DNA of 64,000 bases from Heracleum sosnowskyi (taxonomy: Eukaryota > Streptophyta > Magnoliopsida > Apiales > Apiaceae): NCBI GenBank assembly GCA_030848705.1, contig CM061240.1:126902998-126966997 (forward strand). Direction: 5' to 3'. How positions within the stretch are numbered: position 1 is the stretch's first letter; the number at the start of each line of letters is the position of its first letter. Of this stretch, positions 56,886 through 64,000 are shown piece by piece. The translations under genes and the position numbers were made by a program. The notes below the pieces were generated by a model. It saw nothing but the letters and a program-made list of their open reading frames with translations, did no database searches and was not told the DNA's origin.

Positions 56886-56900
56886 TGGCGCTAGAAGGAG
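56886..56900 (+). other. Primer-binding site of the second Tat element
   Basis: TGGCGCTAGAAGGAG, 2 bp after the LTR and identical over this length to the site at 31314-31300 (minus strand). Confidence 0.82.
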
Positions 56901-56928
56901 CTCTTTTTTTTCTGTAGTTCCAACCGAT

Positions 56929-58690
56929 ATGGAAGAGAATGAGCCGTTTATCTCTAAAATGGGTGACACAAACGAGGTGGTTTCTATACCTCGCCGAGAG
57001 GAGACACAACTGCCCCCCGTGTTGCAGCCTCGGGAGTTGTTTCCCCCTATGGATGACCAAAACGAGGGATCCCCTGGACCCCCCCGTTGACACACGATTG
57101 AGGGTCATGACTCCCACAGGCAAAAAAGTGCTAACGAGTGACGCGCGTCTGCATTTGCTTAAGATGCGAAAACAAAAGAAGCAGTCGGTGCAGACTCACC
57201 GTTTTGAAGAGTTCGCTGGGTTGGATGATGAACTGGCATATTTGGAGGAGCAGAAATGTTTGTTGGAGGCTCGCCTAGAGAAACACAGGGAGATTCGACG
57301 TCTGCAGCGGGAGTTGCAGCAGACGACAATCTCGCGCCGTAACAAGGATCCCCACCGACAATTGGATGAGGATTACGATGAAAATTATGACCTCGATAAG
57401 GATGTATCCAGCGAATCCCAATGCTCCCGACCACCTCCAAAGCGGCGTATGACGTCGTCAGCAAATGATGCCTCATGGCGAAGCGATTCATGCGAGTCCT
57501 TTCGCCCAGAGGACATCGCTAAAATGCAGAATGACCTCACCGAGTGCCAGGATTACATAAAAAACCACTCCGGACTACCCATCTCCACAGAGAGCCCCTT
57601 GTCTCGATCTATTGAAATAGCCAAGATTGACAGAATTTGAAAACTACAGCCTTAGATTACTTCGATGGGTCGTGCGACCCTATCGGGTTCCTAAATACTT
57701 TCGATGGACGAATGGCTTTCTTTGGCCATTCTGAAGTCGCCAGATGCCAGTTCTTCTCCACGTGCCTGAAGGGCACAGCGTTAAGATGGTATAGTAACTT
57801 GGCACCACGCTCCATTTATTCCTGGCATACCTTAAAAAGCAAGTTTCAAAGCCGTTTCTCCAGTAAATACAAGGGGGTAAGATAACTGCGTCCTTGATGA
57901 CAATACGTCAGCGACACTCCGAGACTTTACGAGACTTCCTAGCTCGCTTCCGAGCAGAGGTCGCCGATATTCCAAACTTAATCGAAGAGCTCGCCATCAA
58001 CTATCTTGCTGCCGGCATTGACAAACATCGACATGCACTCTTGTTGGAGGAATTTTTCGAGAAGAATCCCCGTACTCTCCAATCAGCATTTCAAATCGTT
58101 GAGCATAGAATGACATTACAAGAAGCAGTGGGGAGCATACAGTCTCCCCGACGATTCTCTCAGAAGCGGGACAGAAGTCGTAGTCCACGACGACGATCTC
58201 CGCAAAACAACGCGAGACGTGGATATGAACCCCAACCCCGCTCCCATGATCACCGAACTCCACTGCCAGACAGAATCGAGAGAAGCGACAAAACAGAAAG
58301 GTCATGGAAACCGCGGGACCGCGGCGAAAAGGAATTCACCAAGCTTAACGCCGACAAGGCAACTGTACTCGCAATTCTCAAAACAGAACCTGACTACCGT
58401 CCCCCAAGGCCAATGAAGCCAGGGCGACCCCCAAGCTCTCGATATTGTGAGTATCATGAGGATACCGGCCACACGACAGACTCCTGTTTCCAACTCAGCT
58501 CACTCATCGAGAGCAAGATTCGCCGAGGACAACTCGTACATTTCATTGATGACAACAGTCACCCTCCTTCGCGAAATCATGACCTCGACAGAGTCATTGA
58601 TGTTATCGCGGGGGGACACTCAGCAGGAGGCACGTCTAATAACTCCAAGAAGTCGTATGCCCGTGAGGTGTTTTCCATCAACCTAGAGGC
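56929..58690 (+). pseudogene. Gypsy gag with several frameshifts
   Basis: The start is ATG 56929 (MEENEPFISKMGDTNEVV). The frame shifts at a C7 run near 57083, continues as a Lys/Glu-rich coiled coil (FAGLDDELAYLEEQKCLLEA, REIRRLQRELQQT), and breaks again near 57620-57650. The gag core follows (GFLNTFDGRMAFFGHSEVA, CLKGTALRWYSNLAPRSIY) to a further shift in a G run near 57880. From 57894 the frame is open through the rest of gag (RDFLARFRAEVADIPNL), Arg/Ser-rich DNA-binding stretches and the zinc-binding motif CEYHEDTGHTTDSC, and straight on into pol. The boundary with pol is approximate. Confidence 0.82.
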
Positions 58691-61309
58691 TCCCAAAAAG
58701 CCAAGACACAACCCAACACCAGTTATCTCTTTCTCAGATGATGATTATCCGTCGGGAATAATCGAAGCTCATCAAGACGCCCTGGTTATCACCGCCAAAG
58801 TAGGCACGAATACTGTGAAAAAGATTTTAATTGATAACGGCAGCTCCGTCGACATCCTCTACCATCACGCGTATTCGCGAATGAACCTTGGAGACCGTAA
58901 ACTAGAGAATGTCAATATTCCTCTGTACGGGTTCACAGGGAATGAAGTCAAGGTGGTTGGCACTATCGACTTACCTGTCTTATTTGGGGTATCTCCATGT
59001 CAAACATGGCAAATGGTCAAGTTCCACGTTGTCAACGCGGCGTCGAGCTACAATGCTATTCTCGGTCGTACCACACTAACCTCCCTCAAAGCCGTCACAT
59101 CGATTCCCCACCTTAAAATGAAGTTTCCCACAGATTTCGGTGTAGGAGAAGTTATAGGAGATCAGGTCGCAGCCAGGCAATGCTACTTATCTGCCGTGAT
59201 CCCTCGGCAAAAATCTTGCGATGACTCCTCCATTAATCAGGTTGTGGAAATCGACCCAAACGATGTTATTGATATTCCAACGAACTTAGCTTGTGTTCCC
59301 ATGGAAGATACGGACGAGATAGAGGTCGTGCTGGGAAATCCAGAGAAAAAAGTCAAGATTGGAAAAGAACTCCAGAATCCCCTACGACAAAAGATTGTCG
59401 ACCTCGTCCGCGAATTCTCCGACATTTTCGCTTGGGACCCCAGCGATATGCCAGGGATCCCAGAGGTCGTAGCTCGCCATTCACTCCACCTCGATCCAAA
59501 AATCCGACCTGTAAAACAAAAGAAGCGTGTTTTCTCAGAGGACAAAAAACAGGCAATTGATGCCGAGCTTGATCGCCTGCTCGCCGCCGGATTCATTGAA
59601 CCAGTACAATTTCCCACTTGGCTCGCCAATGCGGTACTGGTGAAAAAGAGCAACGGTAAATGGCGCATGTGCGTCGACTACTCTGATCTCAACCGGGCAT
59701 GCCCTAAGGACTTTTACCCATTACCAAATATCGATCAATTAATCGACGCCACTGCGGGCCACGAGCTCTTGTCATTCATGGACGCATTTTCGGGCTACAA
59801 TCAGATAAAAATGGACAGCCAAGATTGGGAAAAAACCGCTTTTATCACGCATAGAGGCATTTTCGCATACAAAAACATGCCCTTCGGACTTATTAATGCA
59901 GGAGCGACGTTCCAACAAATGATGGATTCCATATTTTCCTCGCAAATCGGTCGCAACATGCAGGTCTACGTCGATGACATGATCACCAAGTCACAGAAAG
60001 CCTCGGATCACATTGACAATTTGCGAGAAACTTTTCAGACAATTTGTCTCCATAATATGCGACTCAATCCAACAAAATGCTCGTTCGGTCTCACCACAGG
60101 CAGGTTCCTCGGCTTTCTGATCACACAGCGAGGGATTGAGGCCGATCCCTCCCAAATCAAGGCCATCATGGACATTAAAAGCCCATCCACCTTAAAGGAG
60201 GTTCAAATCTTAACAGGTTGCGTCGCCGCCCTGAGACGATTTATTCCGCAGTCGTCTAAACGTTGCGCACCCTTCTTTCAGGTAATTAAAGAAACAGCTA
60301 AAACGTCAAGGATTGATTGGAACGACAAGTGCCAAGAGGCATTGGTCGAGCTCAAAAAATTTCTAACTTCTCCTCCTATATTGACCCATGCGGTCGGTCG
60401 TGAGCCATTGCGAATTTATCTCGCCGCTACTGATGTCAATATCGCCGCTGTTTTGATAAAATTCAAAAAAGGAACGGAGTCACCGGTATATTATTTCAGC
60501 CATACACTTCGGGATGCGGAAACGCGGTACCCACAAATCGAGAAGCTGGTTTTTGCTCTCGTCATCGCGAGCAGGAAATTGTGACATTACTTCCAAGGTC
60601 GCGAGATTCAGGTCATGACTAATTTGCCCCTAAAGCGAATATTACATAAACCCGACATGACTGGCCGCCTCGCCGCATGGACGGTCGAGCTAGGCCAATG
60701 GCCAATGGCCATTCTAAAGCATTCTAAAGCTTCGGTAGCGTACCCTCAAGCCAATGGCCAGGTGGAAGTAACTAATAGGATCATTCTGCAAGGACTCAAA
60801 AAACGACTCCATGAGCAACCTCGCTCATGGGCGGACGAGCTCCCCAATGTCATATGGTCTTATCGAACTACTCCAAGAACTTCCACTGGCAACACTCCAT
60901 TCAGGCTGGCATATGGCACAGACGCTGTTATCCCTCTGGAAACAAGTCTTCAGTCACCTAGAGTTGATCTCTTCGACCCCGCGGCCTCAATAGAAGGACT
61001 GCGCCTTGACAATGACTTACTGGAAGAGGCCAGAGAAGAAGCCCACTTGACCACAATACATCATCAGAAGGCAACAACCAAGTATTTTGACAAAAAGGTA
61101 AAAACCAAAAACTTTCAGGTCAATGATCTCGTCTTGAGGGAGTCGGCCTCATCTCAACCAACCGTCACCGGGAAGTTTAAGGCACCTTGGGAGGGCCCAT
61201 AAAAAATCTCCAAAGTTATCAGGCCGGGTACCTATGAACTCTCTCAACTCAACGGCGAGCCCGTAAAAAACGCATGGAATGCGATCCACTTGAAGAAGTT
61301 TTTCCCATG
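58691..61309 (+). pseudogene. Gypsy pol with intact RT but most of RNase H and integrase deleted
   Basis: Same frame as the 3' part of gag: protease KKILIDNGSSVDILY, RT with WRMCVDYSDLNRACPKDF, FMDAFSGYNQIKM and VYVDDMITKS, and the start of the connection domain. TGA at 60582 stands where Arg is expected (RKL*HYFQGR). At about 60695-60735 the sequence jumps from AAWTVELGQ to AYPQANGQVEVTNRI, removing RNase H proper, the integrase zinc finger and the core except its Glu. The junction consists of two small tandem duplications (gccaatgg, attctaaagc). After TAA 61200 the C-terminal part (KISKVIRPGTYELS ... HLKKFFP) ends at 61309. Confidence 0.88.
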
Positions 61310-61778
61310 AATGAGGGAAATTTGGCACATTCAAGGCTTTTTATTAAGTTATTTTCAATCAAGCCCAGTTAAAGGCATGTATTCCCAAACTTTTAACATT
61401 TGTGCTCAAGTATGGCCACATATTATCTCTGCGACTGCGGGAGTACAAACGTCAAGTTACTAAATGAAGTCCAACGACTCCAACACAAATTACGCTATTG
61501 TCAATCAGAACCAGTCACGGTGATGTTATCATTAGGGCGGGTTAAATACGCTTAAAGCAAATCTGTTAACATAAACCACATGTAAAGCTAAAGTTGGAAA
61601 GTAAATAATCGCAAACACCTTATACTACTCAAAAATTAACGCTAAACCCAAAGGATCGTAATTTTAAATTACACCCCATTGAAAAAGAGACCCACCAAAG
61701 TGCAAGTTCATCCAAAGGGTCAACGGTGACAAATGTTTGCGAAAACTTAACAAATATCATAAGTTGTCAAGTAAAAAG
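61310..61778. other. Spacer between pol and the antisense gene
   Basis: No ORF or tandem array, unlike the corresponding part of the first Tat element. The convergent ends of pol (+) and aORF (-) face each other here. Confidence 0.6.
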
Positions 61779-64000
61779 TTACGGGGCATCCCCCGCCTTC
61801 AAAATCGGCTCAACTTCAGGGTTCGCTTCTTGTTCCTTTGCGAATAAGTCGGCACAGAAGTCGTCAAAGGTATGACCAGCCATGTCCAGTCCGGCAGCGA
61901 CTGCGCGGGCATAACAACGGCCGTACCCAGCCTCAAGACCATTCGCGATCTCCTCAATTCCCTTCTCCACCTCAATCTTCAAGTTGTCGACCTCACTCGC
62001 GAGGGTCCCCTTCTCGCTACGACAACGCTCCAACTCTGACCTCATTTCATCATTCTCCTGCTGTTTTTCCTCAAACAATCTTTTCCCCCTCTCCAACTCA
62101 CCTGATAACTTCTCGATTGATTGGGCAGCTTTGCCATTCTCCATCTTCAAGTTCTCTAACTCGGCAGACAACTCCCCAACACGCTTCTCAGCGTCTGTAG
62201 CCCGCTGTTCAGCAACAACTCACTGTTCCTTCATAGCGCTCATCTCCCGCAGCGATTCAGCTCTCCACCGGCCATCCACGTCGGCTCGATACTCACGAAC
62301 GATGTGCGTCATGTCGGCCAGGAACTGACACATCAGAAACAAGAGTGAACTTGGGATACAGAAACCATGACAAGCACAATGAGCAGAATAAAATAGATAG
62401 GAAGCTAAATAAAAAGTTACCCGTCCTGCACGAGTCAAACAACGATCGGCAACATCACTTCGAGCACGGTCCGCGTATGAGCTAAAGTCCTGCGGTAGGT
62501 CGAACGCTCCAAAAACCTGCCAACATAGGGTAAGCCTTGACAGAATTATACAACCAAACAACATTAGAGCTCATTATCGATAAGTGAACTAAACATACCC
62601 GTAGCGGCACGTGTGATCCCGCAGTCCAGCGCTCGTAGGATTGGATCTCGAAGCGAGCTGGCTCCACGGCAGTTTCAGGTTGAAGAGTTGGGGGGCGATC
62701 ACCACCTCGTAGTCCCGTGATCGTTAGTGATTTCGCACCCCCATGTCTCGACGAGTCATGTCCATGCCGAGCAGTAATTCACTCCGAGCCATCACTCACC
62801 ATATCAACGCGCGACCTTTTACGTTCACGAGACACCAGCTCAACGGTCGTGTCATGGTCTAGGCCAACCTCTTCACTGACTTCCACAATTGGCACAGTCT
62901 CTGAGGCCACATCCTGGGTAGCGCCCGTTCCCAAACCACTACCACCCGGAGCAGTCTCCGTATTACTTCGCGACAGTTGCGAGCGGGGTCTCTTAGCAAG
63001 CAGCATTAGAGCTTTCTCCATCTCGTCTTTTAAACCACCGTCCAACACCTGTCGCAAAGATCGACCTGAAACTGAAAAACAAATAGCGCCAACAAGAAAA
63101 GGTTAGTAGCAACATTGGCACATAGGATAACGAAATATTGTCAACAAAAAGATAGCCTTACGATCATGATTTTCTAGAAAAGACTCATCTTTCAACTGCG
63201 ACCAGGTGTATGGCGACCAGGATCCTAAAAAGGTTCTTAAGAATGCGGCATCATACTTACTCAAACCGTTTAAAAGGTCGACAGTAGCCCTAGGCACAGC
63301 CCGACAAGAGGGCACGAACTCAAGGTCTTTTCCGTACCAAAACAACCATTTCCCATGCCAACCATGGTTCGATGACTTAACATCCACAAGACGAACCCCA
63401 GCCCGTTTATAAAAATACACTTGGCCATTGGTGTAGTGGATACTATAAATTGAGAAAAACAAATTCAAAGAGGGTAACCTATTAACCTCAGCACAACGAG
63501 CTATGAACCCGCTAATTTGCGCGATAGCATTAGGGGTCATCTGAGCTACCCCGCACCCAATAGCTTCAAACATACAAAGGAAAAAGGGACGAAGCGGTAG
63601 GCGCAGCCCATACTCGAAGTGGATTAGGGGAATCCCATGCATCCCGAGCTCGGGCATACTCCATATCCGGTCATCAGGATTAGGAATCTCGCACCGATAG
63701 CCCCCAACGGTCAGGTCGACCCAACTCTTATTTATGTCTACCCGTGTTGAGGGATTAGAAAAAATACTCGATATGTTGAGACTGACATTATCCCTAAACT
63801 CTAATCGACCGGCGACAAAGGCCTCCTCGACCACCCTCTCGCGCTCCGCCACTGTTCCAGGACTCAACGGTGGAGAAGCGTGAGCCTCATCACCACCCCC
63901 GGAAGAACTAAAACCAGAACTAATCTCGGTATCGGGAAGATCTAAGTGATCTAAGTTAATAGGGGGATCAAGAGGTTCATTTACTGATGGGTGTTTGTCT
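61779..64000 (-). pseudogene. Antisense gene (aORF) of the second Tat element: PF04195-like domain plus coiled coil
   Basis: Read on the minus strand, the start lies beyond the window (MSIPSQ in the copy at 56218). Exon 1 (to about 63160) holds the PF04195-like domain: HFEYGLRLPLRPFFLCMFEA, QMTPNAIAQISGFIARC, a Trp-rich WHGKWLFWYGKDLEF. Later exons (63070 to about 62600, about 62520-62422, about 62325-61779) carry a Ser/Arg/Glu-rich region with basic RKRSR and a long coiled coil (VGELSAELENLKMENGKAAQ, SEVDNLKIEVEKGIEEIANG). In-frame TGAs at 62779 and 62220 disable it. Domain order, intron habit and position match the antisense gene at 21700-23958, though sequence identity is low. Function unknown; nuclear or gag-like roles are speculation. 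Confidence 0.78.

Larger units (their letters stand above)
56618..64000 (+). mobile_element. Second Tat-lineage Gypsy element, deleted in pol (runs off the right edge)
   Basis: Order: LTR, primer-binding site, gag, pol, spacer, antisense aORF running off the window. The LTR is much shorter than in the 18.6-32.3 kb element, but the primer-binding site and gene order agree. pol carries a large deletion and gag several frameshifts, so it is not autonomous. Confidence 0.85.

Overview
This 64 kb window is nuclear DNA of a flowering plant, most likely a eudicot. It has spliceosomal genes, plant-type LRR receptor kinases, and plant lineages of Copia, Tat-type Gypsy, PIF/Harbinger, MULE, hAT and Helitron elements. 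I cannot fix the species; an asterid such as a member of the carrot family is only an impression. Only two host genes are recognisable, and nearly everything else is transposable-element DNA, much of it nested.

Layout. 1-991: 5' end of a minus-strand Copia element inserted in the ORF1 of a deleted PIF/Harbinger element (992-2141). A Tourist-type MITE follows at 2145-2544. 3133-7986: a complete PIF/Harbinger element with an uninterrupted five-exon transposase and an ORF1 partner. 8366-8739: another Tourist MITE, then a tRNA-like (SINE) fragment. 8856 to about 17040: a decayed SIRE-like Copia element with a 1342 bp 5' LTR, broken gag-pol and a possible env-like ORF with its own TATA box. 18579-32315: a complete 13.7 kb Tat-lineage Gypsy element on the minus strand, with GTACA target duplications and two 999 bp LTRs that differ at 9 positions. 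Between its pol and 3' LTR it carries an antisense, intron-containing gene (aORF) with its own TATA box, bracketed by two satellite-like arrays (about 122 bp and 151 bp units). 33.0-33.5 kb: a hAT-like MITE. 34.4-44.6 kb: a cluster of non-autonomous Helitrons in both orientations, including a duplicated composite of about 2 kb, mixed with tRNA-like modules.

Host genes. 46854-49756 (+): an apparently intact 11-exon LRR-II receptor kinase of the NIK/SARK type. 50084-50815: a MULE-type MITE with a 10 bp target duplication. 52397-55534 (-): an LRR-XII non-RD receptor kinase with two frameshifts, whose last exon is fused to a 5'-truncated Copia element (51055 to about 52410).

56.0-64.0 kb: a second Tat-lineage Gypsy element on the plus strand. 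It shares its 5' LTR (56618-56883) with the 3' end of another copy (56046-56617), so it looks like part of a tandem LTR-internal-LTR-internal array. Its pol has lost most of RNase H and integrase, and it too carries an antisense coiled-coil aORF (61779-64000).

The points of most interest are the self-promoted, spliced antisense genes carried by both Tat elements, the potentially autonomous Harbinger element, the duplicated Helitron composite, and the receptor kinase/Copia fusion.
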